DNA of 64,000 bases from the NCBI RefSeq assembly GCF_001642475.1, contig NW_019173938.1, forward strand, positions 372,001 through 436,000. The letters run 5' to 3'. This DNA comes from Fonsecaea monophora. Taxonomy: Eukaryota > Ascomycota > Eurotiomycetes > Chaetothyriales > Herpotrichiellaceae. Of the stretch, positions 11,162 to 21,567 are shown one piece after another. Numbering within the stretch: position 1 is the first letter of the stretch; each line of letters opens with the position of its first letter. Under the pieces are notes generated by a model. It ran no database searches, was not told where the DNA came from, and was given only the letters and a program-made list of their open reading frames with translations. A program made the position numbers and the translations under genes.

Positions 11162-14100
11162 TCATGCCGATGCCCTTTCGTATCCTGGGACACCAGCAGT
11201 GTTCTTGGAGCCGCCCTCGGCGTCGGGCTTGAGCTTTTCCTCTTGCTCTTCCTCGGATCCCCAGTCCATCTCTTGCATCTCAGTTGCTTCTGCATCTGCC
11301 TCTTCTTGCTCCCTCTGGCGCTGTTCGACATCCAAAGCAATCTCCACTCGACGCCGTTCACGCCACTCCTTCCAATACGCCTCATCGGCGTCAAGCATTT
11401 TCACGACTGCTTCGACCATGACATTTCTCAGCTCGAGACCCAAGCCACTAGACGTGGTAGCTTGCCCTTGACTCTCAGAGTCGTGTTGCCCTCGAGGCCG
11501 ATCTAGCTTTTCAAGCTCTAGCCATGCGAGATTGATGAATCGATCAACCGTTTTCCTCAATTCCACCAAAATAGCCGCCGCTTGCTCCGAAATCTCTGGC
11601 GGAACATCGTCAGGTGTCAAGATACGGAGCCGAAGCCACTCATTGAGTTCCAGTACCTGATCCTTTTGCAGCTTGAGACTCCGACAGAACAAGATGGCCA
11701 TGAGCGGTGTCACCATGGAACCCTGTTCGAGCCACACGACATCGTCGGGTCCATCGAGCCCTGCTTGTTTCCATGTGTATGCCATCAGGCGACCGTGGCT
11801 ACGGTAATGTTTCTTCTTGCGTCGGTCCCGCCGATTGGTTGCCTCATTCACCCCGTGTTTCGATATCATGCCTTTGAGATCGCGACTGTCAGTCGACCAA
11901 CCATATTGTCGGCCTTTGAAACTAGTCGCACCTCGCCAGGCGGCTAGTTCAGCACTGACAGTATTGATTAGCAGAGCCTTGACAAGGACCATGTTGTTGC
12001 TGTTGATATTTAAAGAGTGAGGAAGCGATTCGAAAAGGGTTCTGCCTGGCTGTGGAGGTGAAACAAATCCAACTTCTGCCAGAGCTTCGTGAATTCCTTT
12101 GCTTGTCATCATCATATCCTGGTAAGAGCGGTGGCGGATAAACTTTGTGTCGCGTAACTCCTGCATGAGGTTTTCGTCGCCGGCCAGGCTGGCTTCATGG
12201 TACTCTTTGAAGGCCTCAATGATCCAAGCAAAGTCAGTCTCGAACTCTGGGAGATATTTTTGTTTCTCGGCTCTGAGTTTGTCGATACTCAGTTCTAGAT
12301 TGGATACCAGCGGAGCTTCAGGATCGTGACAGGCGATAATCAGCATAGGCTCCAGACATCCGAACAGTGATCCTAAGAGAACGCCTTTTCCAAGCGCTGG
12401 ATGCACCCCCAAGCGCCACAATAATCTGCCTAGGTCTGTGATATCCCCTTTATCAGTCAACGCGCCTAGACTCTGCAACTGTCTGATAGCGCTCGCAACT
12501 GATTCCGATGCGGGTGGATCTATCGTGTCGAGGAGGAGACTCTCGGCATCAACAGTTTGGGGGAAAGCTTTGAACTGTAACGCCAATTCCGCAAGATCGG
12601 ACTGCTCGATCTTAGGACGTTGCATTGGTCGAAGCGAGTCGTGGCGTTCCTTTGAGAACAGAGCATAATAATGACCGTTTCGAAGCCGTCCAGCACGACC
12701 GCGTCTTTGAATTGAGCTGGTCTTGCTGATCCAAGCATACGGCAGGCTCCGAGCCAGGGTCGAAGGGTCAAAGAGACTGTTCCGCTCCTTACCAGTGTCG
12801 ATAACATAGACGACGTCTGGAAGTGTGATCGAGGTCTCTGCAATATTCGTCGTCAAGATGATTCTCCGACAGCCATCTGGAACAGGTTCAAAGACCTGAT
12901 CATTCGTTTCCCGGCGCCGAGAGTGAAGTTTGAATAACCGGAACTTATTCGGATCTTGGAAGTCAAGTCCCAGGCAGGCAAAGCGGCCACTAGTCAGAAG
13001 AAGCTCGACTTTTTCCATGTCTGTTGAACCTGGAAAGAACACCAATACATCGCCATCAGGCTTGGTCTTCGCGATATGGACTATAACGGAGACAGCTAGG
13101 CCCACGCGCATTGGACCGGTGAACCCAGGAGAGTCAATCTCATAAGGAGCACTTGGCAGCGGCAATTCCTCGTCAGGACTAAGTGCACCTGAATGCGATG
13201 ATGCCAGCTTCGTTTGCCTGGCAGAAAAATGCAGCTCATGTTCAATGTGCTGTGCGCTGGATTGCTTGTGACCACCTTGGATCAACTGCCGTATAGAGGG
13301 ATGTAGGTCCCCCTCTTGAGACAATTCTGAGAGGATTTCAGGCAGATAGTGGGCTTCGACATACGCACGCCTGCCTTCTACGTCAAGGCTATCGACATTG
13401 AGCGTAGTACCGTCCTCGGCTGGTTGCTTGAAATAGTCGACAAAGGTCGTCGGGTCGATAGTAGCACTCATCAGGATGACCTTGGGGAAGCTCTCCTGTG
13501 CCATCTTTCTAGCCCGAATAGTCTTTCGCAGGAGCGAGAGGACAAGATCGATCTGGATATCGCGTTCGTGGACCTCGTCAACAATGATGTGTGAATGGGA
13601 TGACAAGGTTGCTTGTGGATTGGCTATGAGGCGATTGAGTAGGATCCCTGTCGTACAATATGTTATGCTACCAGATGGACTCGGAGACCAGTTATCGTTG
13701 CGAATGTGGTAGCCAACGCTATTTCTCATGGTATCATGGCGCTCATGAGCCACTCTGTGAGCCACAGAGGTCGCCGCCATCCGCCGGGGTTGGGTGCAAA
13801 CAATGTTTGTACAAGGACCTTTTCTAGACATTATTCTGTCATCGAGAATGATCTGAGGGACCTGCGTCGTCTTCCCAGACCCTGTTTTGGCCAAGATAAT
13901 CACCACATCATTGTCTTCAACCGCTTTCAGCAGCGCTTGCGGCGTCCCCTCAGCCATCAGAGGTAATGCCTGCCTCGATCGAAGAGTCTCCTTCATCCTG
14001 CCTTGCTGTCTTGCTAGCTCAAAATTATTTTTCATCTTGGAACCGAGTCTTTCATCACATTTCAATGGAACAGCAGGAACCGTAGAGGAGTTGGACTGTT

Positions 14101-14582
14101 TTGGCGACGGTTTGAGAACGACTTCATCGAGCGTGAGCCCGTGCGTGTGAGCCAGTCTCATCGTCTCTAGAGCGGATTCGAGATTCATTTTCGGAATACT
14201 GATGCGAAATGGTTTGCGTGCCTTGACAATTTTCGCCCCCTGCGCTGTGGAAAGCGGGTCAGGATCATCTTCAGTACTGTCGTCGTCATCCCTGCCAGAA
14301 GCCGCCGACGAGACATGGCTGGGGTCCTTCGGTCCGCTGTGCAGGGGTCGTGCAGAAGAGCATTTGGAAGGCCAAATGCATATGGCTTTCGTAAGCTGTT
14401 TGGAGGTTCGAAAGGCTAGCCCATGTGTGGGAAGCGAACACGGCGAGGAAATATCATGAATTGGGTGGACAATGCATTGCAAACCGCGCGGGTGCAGGTT
14501 CTGCTTGGGAAGGACATTAGAACATTTCCATGGGGGAAAGGAGAGAGCAGCGAGTTCATACCCGTGCACACCGAGCCCACAT
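11162..14582 (-). CDS. DEAH/DEVH-box RNA helicase, probably mitochondrial
   Basis: The preferred model is complement(join(11162..14395, 14562..14582)), 1084 aa. The main exon has the full DEAH helicase set: GSGKTT (about 179-184), TQPRRMAATSVA, DEVH (280-283), SAT, TTNIAETSITLPDVVYVID and QRRGRAGR. Helicase-associated (HA2) and OB-fold regions and an acidic C-terminus follow. These proteins unwind RNA or RNA-protein complexes using NTP. The long ORF alone starts only with GTG. Splicing MWARCAR (ATG 14582) to LTKAICIWPSK in phase 0 gives a real ATG and a basic Ser/Arg-rich leader that resembles a mitochondrial targeting peptide. The 166-nt intron is inferred. Orthology among fungal DHX-type helicases is not resolved. 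Confidence 0.85.
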
Positions 14583-15537
14583 AACGGGAGATTGATCCCT
14601 TCATCTTTGCAACATGTGTCTGACGAGAAACAATCTCAACGATGATCGTGGAAAAGCTACCAAGAGGGATACAAGCACATTTCATGGATTGAAATGGACA
14701 TTTCTGGAGAGAGAAAATCACTCCGCATTGGAAATTCCTCCAAACAGTTTGATGGATTTCAGTGGCCAGATATCAGCCAATAGGAGCTCGTAATCAACCA
14801 CAATATCACGTGCTATTTCCCCACCTGGCAATACGAAATACGCGCATTTGATATCGCAGACTTAACAGTTCCTGCTTCCCTACTCCATGATACTCACACC
14901 ATGTTCCAATTGCGGTGAGGTTGATTTCTCAGCTAATGGCTGCCTGTGCCTTAGCATGAATCCTACAAGTGGACCATCTCGTCCTCAGCCGACGAATAAC
15001 CTGCTCATATTGTCAATGAGTCACAGTCATTACCAACACTTTGAGGCCAACCTTTGTCCGCCGTCTCTTTGAAGGAAGATCATCTGTGTGGGATGCTCCG
15101 GGATGCTAAACAGCGAGAAAGGAGCGGCGTGGAAGTTCCAATACTCAAGGATGGTGCACCTACAACGAGAAATGCAGAGAGTGGTAGCACTGTATGGGGA
15201 ACAAGCGCAAGCACCTTCGGGAAACTCGACAGTAATTGGTTCATGGCTGCGTCGTATACAGACTTTCAACTCCCCCACAATACCGGATTGGCCGACCAAA
15301 AAGTCTTACCAGCACCTTGTTTGCTTACGCGCGTTGGCCCATTGTCGCTGCGATTCGCGAGGAGCATGGCCGTTCTAACTGACGTCCCAAAATCTCGGCG
15401 CGGCGCTGACTCGTGCTATATAAGTCAAGAGCCTCGTCCCTCTTTCAATAGGTGAATAAGAACTACCGGCCCCCGACCCCTCACTTAACTTCCCTTTTGT
15501 ATCACCATCACAAGGATACCAAATTTGTTCCCCCATA
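14583..15537. promoter_or_regulatory. Divergent intergenic region helicase / epoxide hydrolase
   Basis: This 955 bp interval contains a good TATA box for the epoxide hydrolase. Overlapping ORFs at 15030-15455 on both strands have no family resemblance. Confidence 0.5.
15417..15424 (+). promoter_or_regulatory. TATA box of the epoxide hydrolase gene
   Basis: TATATAAG lies 114 bp upstream of ATG 15538, in a sensible position for a fungal core promoter with a short 5' UTR. Confidence 0.6.
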
Positions 15538-16614
15538 ATGGATCTGCTGGAGAAGAAAACGCTCAAGGTCACACGGGGTTTCACCTATACCTACTACACC
15601 AGCCCCGCAAAGGATGGTCGCCCTACATTGCTCTTGATCCATGGGTTCCCAGACGCCCCGGATACCTATGAGGAGGCGATCCGAGACTATTTGCTCCCCA
15701 ATGGGTACGGTGTGATTGCTGTAGACTGCTTGGGCTACAATGGCACCTCCAAGCCCACGGACGTGGAATCGTACAATATGCAGCTGATGACCCAAGACCT
15801 CAAGGAGATCGTTGACAAGGAGGGTCTCGACAAGGTTATTTCCGTCGGTCATGACTGGGCAAGTATTCCCTGCAATGCCCTTCTCTGTAGACCGAATATT
15901 TCTCGTCATTTACTTTCCTCGATTCTGACGCTCATGAATCGTTTTCAACAGGGCTCCGCTGTCGCACAACGCTTCTACAACTTCCACCCTGACCGTGTGT
16001 GCGGCCTTATTCTTCTGAACGTGTCCTATATGCCTCCGTCACCGGAACCATTCAATCTCGACAACGTCCTCGAACTGACCAAGAGTATCTTCGGCTACGG
16101 CACCCACTGGTACTGGAAGCTCTTCACAGCCGACGACGGTGCACAGGTCCTGGACGGGCACCTGGACGCCATGTGGGACGTCGCACACGGGGAGCCCGAG
16201 ACCTGGCTCGAGACGCTGTGCTACCCCGATGGGGTGAGAAATTTTGTTCTGGCCGACAAGAGACAGCCCACGATGGCCTACGCGACCGAGGAGCGCAAGC
16301 AGAAGTGGATCGCCTCCATGAAGGAAGGAGGCTTCGACGCCCCGCTCAATTACTACCGATCCATGGTGTTTGGCGTGCAGCACAAAGCTGACGCCAAAAT
16401 CCCCAAGGAGAACATCCACGTCAAGTGCCCGTTTTTGTTCTGGGGTGGCAAGAGGGACATGGTCTGCAGGCCCGAGTTGCTCCAGGGGAGTCTGGATGCC
16501 GGTTTGATCCCAGACAGCACGCAGGTCGTGGTTGATTCGGGCCACTGGGCTCATTTGGACAAGCCTAAGGAGTTTGGCGAGGCGCTGGTGGGCTGGCTGA
16601 AGGCGAAGTTCTGA
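15538..16614 (+). CDS. Alpha/beta-hydrolase, soluble epoxide hydrolase type
   Basis: The model is join(15538..15858, 15952..16614), 327 aa. The enzyme should open epoxides by forming an ester on an aspartate. Visible features are HGFPD (35-39, oxyanion region), the nucleophile elbow GHDWGS with Asp106, and the C-terminal GHWAHLDKP carrying the catalytic histidine (about 305). The intron starts with GC (TGG|GCAAGT) and ends CAACAG. Removing it restores GHDWGSAVAQRF exactly. The intron is 93 nt, a multiple of three, and has no stop, so the unspliced reading continues as a 358-codon ORF with 31 extra residues inside the active site. Haloalkane dehalogenase activity is an alternative within the fold. 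Confidence 0.88.
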   Translation: MDLLEKKTLKVTRGFTYTYYTSPAKDGRPTLLLIHGFPDAPDTYEEAIRDYLLPNGYGVIAVDCLGYNGTSKPTDVESYNMQLMTQDLKEIVDKEGLDKVISVGHDWASIPCNALLCRPNISRHLLSSILTLMNRFQQGSAVAQRFYNFHPDRVCGLILLNVSYMPPSPEPFNLDNVLELTKSIFGYGTHWYWKLFTADDGAQVLDGHLDAMWDVAHGEPETWLETLCYPDGVRNFVLADKRQPTMAYATEERKQKWIASMKEGGFDAPLNYYRSMVFGVQHKADAKIPKENIHVKCPFLFWGGKRDMVCRPELLQGSLDAGLIPDSTQVVVDSGHWAHLDKPKEFGEALVGWLKAKF

Positions 16615-16990
16615 AGGAATTCAGTATCTTTTCGAAGCGGTTCAGAGCTGGGAGATCGCGATTGATTCGGCTAGCCGGATGCTTAAGGACGGCTCTATTT
16701 GGGCTCCGAGAAGAGAGATCTTGTGCTCGTCTTGATGAGGCGGATATGCATGGCTTGCGATCGTCTCGGATTGATAATATAGTCAGGAGGATGGCTGCGA
16801 CAAATCACCAGGGCTCTAAAGCATTTGCTCTTGGAAGCAAAGCATCCATGAAAAACAACGGTTAAATGATCAGATACACGTCCCCCAAGCATACCGCCCT
16901 CTTGGTCATCGGATAAATCCACCAACATGTCGCTATAAATGACACCACCTCCACCACGAAAGAGGTAATATGAGTGTCAATCACTGCAGG
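16615..16990. other. Convergent intergenic region
   Basis: This is the interval between the epoxide hydrolase and ARP8 3' ends. Nothing was recognised. Confidence 0.6.
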
Positions 16991-19304
16991 TTACCATGCC
17001 CACATTAGCTTATGCGCCAATATGCGCTCACCCAGCCTCTCATACAAAAAGGCATTGATCCACGAATCATTGGTACGACTCATCCTGCCGAAAACAGCGC
17101 CGCCTTTCCACGCAACGACCTGGGGATCTAGTTCCCTGGGCGGACGTCCGATCAGAATGTCTTTGCTGTAGCCGGGTAGGATCCCCTTCAAACTCTCTTC
17201 GAGGTGCGACCCGAGTCCGGGTATGATGGACGTGCCGCCGGTAAGCATAATGCCGGAGAGGAGATCGGACGTCTTTTGGGAAGAGCCTCTAGCTGCATGG
17301 GTAATGGACGTGACGATGGCATTAGGGAGAGGGTAGATAGGCAGGATATCGTCGCGGCGTTCGATGGAAAGAGGTTCTTCTTCTTCCACCTCAGGAATTG
17401 GAGGCTTCTCCTCGCGTGGAGCGCCACCCTCGTTTTCCTCCCCAGGCTGTGGTGTGCCGTCTGGCAGGTTGCGGGCGGGAGAGCTTGCAGCTGACGGCTG
17501 TGGTGTTGCATCCATTTCCTTTATGTTGCTAAAGGATGGACGACGGGAGTCGTTGAAAGCTTCCTCTTTCGTCGCTGTTCCGTTAGTGAGAACGCCATTT
17601 GTATGTCCATTAGCCTTTGTGGCGGGCTTGTTTGTCGAGGTAAGAAGTTCTTCTGGGGCGATGGCTGTAAGGATCTCCGCTTGCGCCGTGGAGCTCGGGT
17701 CATTTGGCTTGTTGTCGTAGATGTCATAGGATTTGTCGACAAGTTTACGACGACCCTTAAGTTTCCCACTGTTGTCAAAGATTTGAGGTTTGAAAAGCCC
17801 CATCGGGGCAAGAATGACTTCGTCGTAGATCTTAAATGTGTACTTCCTGGTGTCTTGACCCGGCGCGCGTAGGTGAAAGTCATACAGTTGCACCGAGACA
17901 TCTGCCTCGGTCATGGTGCAAAACTTTTGCTTCAGCTCTTCTGCCAGTTGGAAGTCATAGCGTCGGTTTAAATTGATTTCAGAGTAAGGAAAGTGGTTGT
18001 AGATGATCATCTTGACAAAAGTTTCAGTGATATCTCTCCCGCCGAATTTCAGGTTGACCCGGGAGTTATCAAGGACCATTCCGTCTTCGACGCAAGATAT
18101 TGTTGTCTTTTGTGCGCCGATGTCAACAATGCAACAGGTAGTAAAACCGGCACCGAAGGAAGCCGCCAAACTCTCTTGGATGAAGCAAACACGTCCAAAT
18201 CCGAACTCGGTGATGGCCATCTCGAGCAGACTGGTTACGTATGTCCTTTCGTAGTAGTCAGGAATGACTATGACACAGCTGTACTGGTTCCAGTCTTCCC
18301 GAGTGCGCAATTTCAGTTCGAGTTGGGATTTGATGGCGTCTTCGATGATGATGCGGATATCATCATACAGGAAATGTTTCGAGTCATAGTCTTGCTCGTT
18401 AATCCAACCATATCGAATTGGCCAGAACAGTTTGTAGCGCGGCGTTGATTGATCAGGGATGCGCAGAGCCGCTTTCCCTGTAATGTATGCGGGAGAATCA
18501 CCGTGCCCGTCGTTTGTATCCGTCCACTCGATACGCATGGTATCATTGTGCTCGGTGATGGTCTCGTAAGTATTTCGTCGGTTGTAGCTGGTGACCATGT
18601 CTCTCGACTGCGGCAGCACCTTTCTCTTGTTCATCCTCATTCGTACCTTGAGATCCTGAGACATGCCCGAGAATTTCTTTGCAAAGTCCTCGCCAAAACG
18701 TTTCTCTGGTTCTGGAGGGGGCAGACCGTTATCTAACTTGGCTCGTTTGGGTGCTGGTTCTCCATCCCCCTCCTCGCTCTCAGATTTGGCCGAACGGCGA
18801 GCAATGACCATGGGAACAGTCTTTGGGAGAGCGTCGTTGGCAAGACCGACTCTTAGATTCTGCGATCCAATGTGGATGACGATCGTCTTCGCTCCGCTCG
18901 CAGCCTCGTCCTCGGCCTCCTCTTCACCATCGTCCATTTCGATATCGCCATCAGGCCCAACTGTTTTCCCTTGCGCAAGTGCCCTATCCCTGTCTTTGGC
19001 TTGCTTCACCATTTTGTTGCGGGCTTCTTCCTGCTGCGATCGGTAGGCGAGTATTTGTTCATCTCGTTTGAGATAGTCTGTGTAATAGTTCTTTTGATTT
19101 ATGGCTTGGATTATGGGCCAGGATGTAAGCTCCATATTGCTATAGGCCGTCAATTAGTGATTTGTTGGTTTCTCAATGGCTTGACCGGTAGCGACAACTG
19201 TCCCAGACACGAGGAACGATGTTCGAGGTACGGGTAACATACTTGTCAGTTCTTTCCAGGCCTTCCTCCCGCAGGAGAGCCTTTCCACTTTTCTTGCCCA
19301 CCAT
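16991..19304 (-). CDS. arp8: Actin-related protein 8 (INO80 chromatin remodeller subunit)
   Basis: The model is complement(join(16991..19139, 19243..19304)), 736 aa. Exon 1 encodes MVGKKSGKALLREEGLERTD and joins in phase to NNMELTSWPIIQAINQKNYY. The actin fold is split by long acidic and low-complexity insertions, as expected for Arp8. Recognisable pieces are TIVIHIGSQNLRVGLA (phosphate-1 loop), CIVDIGAQKTTISCVEDG (phosphate-2 loop) and GIMLTGGTSIIPGLGSHL. Arp8 binds nucleosomes and helps INO80 move them; it acts in the nucleus. The Ser/Thr/Pro-rich insert (about residues 495-605) is the variable part. The gene is divergent from ARL1. Confidence 0.93.
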
Positions 19305-19880
19305 TTTGTCCCAGTTCTCTGTCTTCCTGGAGAGCCGCTTCGTATTCAATGGGAGGAATAGAGGAAGGAATGAAGGAGGAGTTGCGAGTTAAGGTGGTCT
19401 ATGGGGCCATGTCGGCGTGAGGTTGTGTGGAAAGAGTGTTCAGATCGTGAGTCCTGATGGTACAACATGTGGCATGAAAAGTCGCAAGGGCTCAAAGTCA
19501 AGTTGCGCTGATTTGGAAGAGGCTTGTACTCCGCAATTTACGAAGTTGGTGGCACGCGTCGAAGAAGAAGCGAGGAAAGTCCCACCCCGGATCATCGGGC
19601 GGTCAGTGGCTCGACTCTCAAGGCTTCCGTCCACTACAACATCGTTGGCCGTCAATATTTATCTCGTTCTGTTTTTTTCTTCACAATTTATTAAAGTGAG
19701 ATCAAGTCTCCATCGAGGGAACATTCTAGTTATCGAGACTAGCGATACATGACCTGTGCCGAAACCTGACCAGTCTCATTCGAAGAAACCCCAGTTCCAC
19801 CTCGAAGCCAGCGACATGGTTTTGTCGTGACCAATTGTCCTCTCAATTCTCCTAAAACATACTGCCTTCCGTTGCTAGAC
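19305..19880. promoter_or_regulatory. Divergent intergenic region arp8 / arl1
   Basis: This 576 bp interval carries both promoters. It has no convincing ORF and no clear core element. Confidence 0.5.
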
Positions 19881-20690
19881 ATGGGGGGCTCGTTTTCAAA
19901 ATACTTCACCAACCTCATCTGGGGGAAGAAAGATATCAGGATTCTGATACTTGGTCTTGTGCGTTGTTTGGTTGATTGATCACCGAGGATGAAATAGGCT
20001 GACAGGTGTCGACAAAGGATAATGCTGGCAAGACCACTCTCCTGTATAGACTCAAGGTAGGTCATGAACGATGGACTTGGATCTTGGTCTAAGTGAATCA
20101 GATTGGTGAAGTGGTGACCACGATACCAACGATCGGATTTAATGTGGAGTTAGTCGTCCCCGATATTATAAACAACTGGCATAAAAGACTGAATCTGCTA
20201 TACCCTAGGTCCGTGCAATATGGCAACCTGAACTTTGATGTCTGGGACTTGGGCGGACAAACATCAATAAGACCCTACTGGAGATCATACTACGCCAACA
20301 CCGCGGCCGTCATATTTGTCATTGATTCGACCGATATCGAACGATTAGAGATTGCCGCGGATGAACTAAGGTCGATGTTGAACGAGGACGAACTGAAGGA
20401 TGCAGCTTTACTGGTGTTTGCGAACAAGCAAGATCAGGTATGGAATATCTCAGGATCTTTGGATTGTGGCTCACGATTAGCAGCCCGGTGCACAAGGGGC
20501 GGGCGAGATCTCCGAAGCGTTGAAGCTGGGTGAGCTGAGAGACCGGAATTGGAGTATCGTGGCCTGCTCGGTGATCGATGGCAAAGGGATCAACGAGGGA
20601 ATGGATTGGCTTTCGTGAGTTTGTCGGTTTGACATTGCACGTCGACTTGTTCTAACACCTCGCAGTCAAACTGTGCAATCAGAGTCCTGA
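19881..20690 (+). CDS. arl1: ARF-like small GTPase ARL1
   Basis: The model is join(19881..19958, 20018..20056, 20102..20148, 20209..20437, 20484..20614, 20666..20690), 182 aa. This is the standard ARL size, and every junction is in phase. The protein starts MGG, giving Gly2 for N-myristoylation. G motifs are GLDNAGKTT (25-33), PTIGFNVE (switch 1), VWDLGGQTSIRPYWR (switch 2, strongly ARL1-like) and NKQDQPGA. ARL1 sits on the trans-Golgi and recruits GRIP-domain golgins and ARF-GEFs. Six exons in about 550 coding bases is intron-dense for this region. The exon 5 acceptor was chosen at CAG 20481-20483 so that DQPGA is preserved; using AG 20480 would add one Gln. Confidence 0.93.
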
Positions 20691-21567
20691 TGCGTCTGTT
20701 AAAATATACCCATGCATCAATACGGCGCGTTTGAATCATCAATGTCACTTTGCTTCTGGCCGTACAAAAGCATTCAGCTGCGCATCTCCATCGTGTACGC
20801 GGCCAGGTTGGGTCGGCCCGGCCTCATGAAATGTTTACCATCCTTTTCGGTTGCATAAGGCAAAATGAAGCGATTGGATTTCCTGGGGACCTGTACGACC
20901 TCAAGTCGAGCTGGGTTGGAACATCTAGGTCACTTGCTTCGTACCCGGGTATGTAGATCAGTTCGAGGCTTGATCGCGGTGAAGATCGGGGTCAGAGGTC
21001 GCTGCAACAAGACCGGCTTGGTGTTTCGGATTGGAAAAGGCTTAGACACAGCTCTCAGAAAGTGAAGATGGATGATATTGGTTATGGACAGAGTATAATC
21101 GCGATTATGTACTCGGTAGTATAAAGTGCTTGGTGAATGAGAAACACGCATGGAATTGGTGACGGTGTGGAGAAGAACAGAAGAACAGGGAGTCCGTGTC
21201 CGCGTCCGCAGTCTAGCGTTGTTCTGTGTCACTGAATCGAAACAACCTTCGAAGTATCAACTGAGTTTCCCTCCTGATCTTACTGCCCGAAGAAGCCAAA
21301 CACTGTTCTTTGGCGGTGTCCAGATCGCATTCCCTTCCTATCCATGTTCTAGCTGTAAATTGTCGACCCCGTCCATCTGTCACGCTGGCTCGAATCAAGG
21401 GCTTACTCGTCCTCCTCGCCTCCATCGCCTTCTTCTCCCTCGTGAGCATCATCAGCCTGGCTCCCTTTCGTGCGACTTCCCGGCTAGGTTCGATCCTGAA
21501 CCAAGTCAGACCCTTCAAGCCGGCGTCTTCGTCGACGTCCTCTCTCAGACCGGTGACAACCTCCAGC
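20691..21567. other. Interval upstream of the M3 peptidase
   Basis: Bases from about 21265 to 21567 are open in frame with the downstream peptidase and encode a hydrophobic stretch (LLVLLASIAFFSLVSIISL), but no in-frame ATG is present. This may be part of the gene behind an unrecognised upstream exon, or 5' UTR. The rest shows nothing. Confidence 0.45.
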
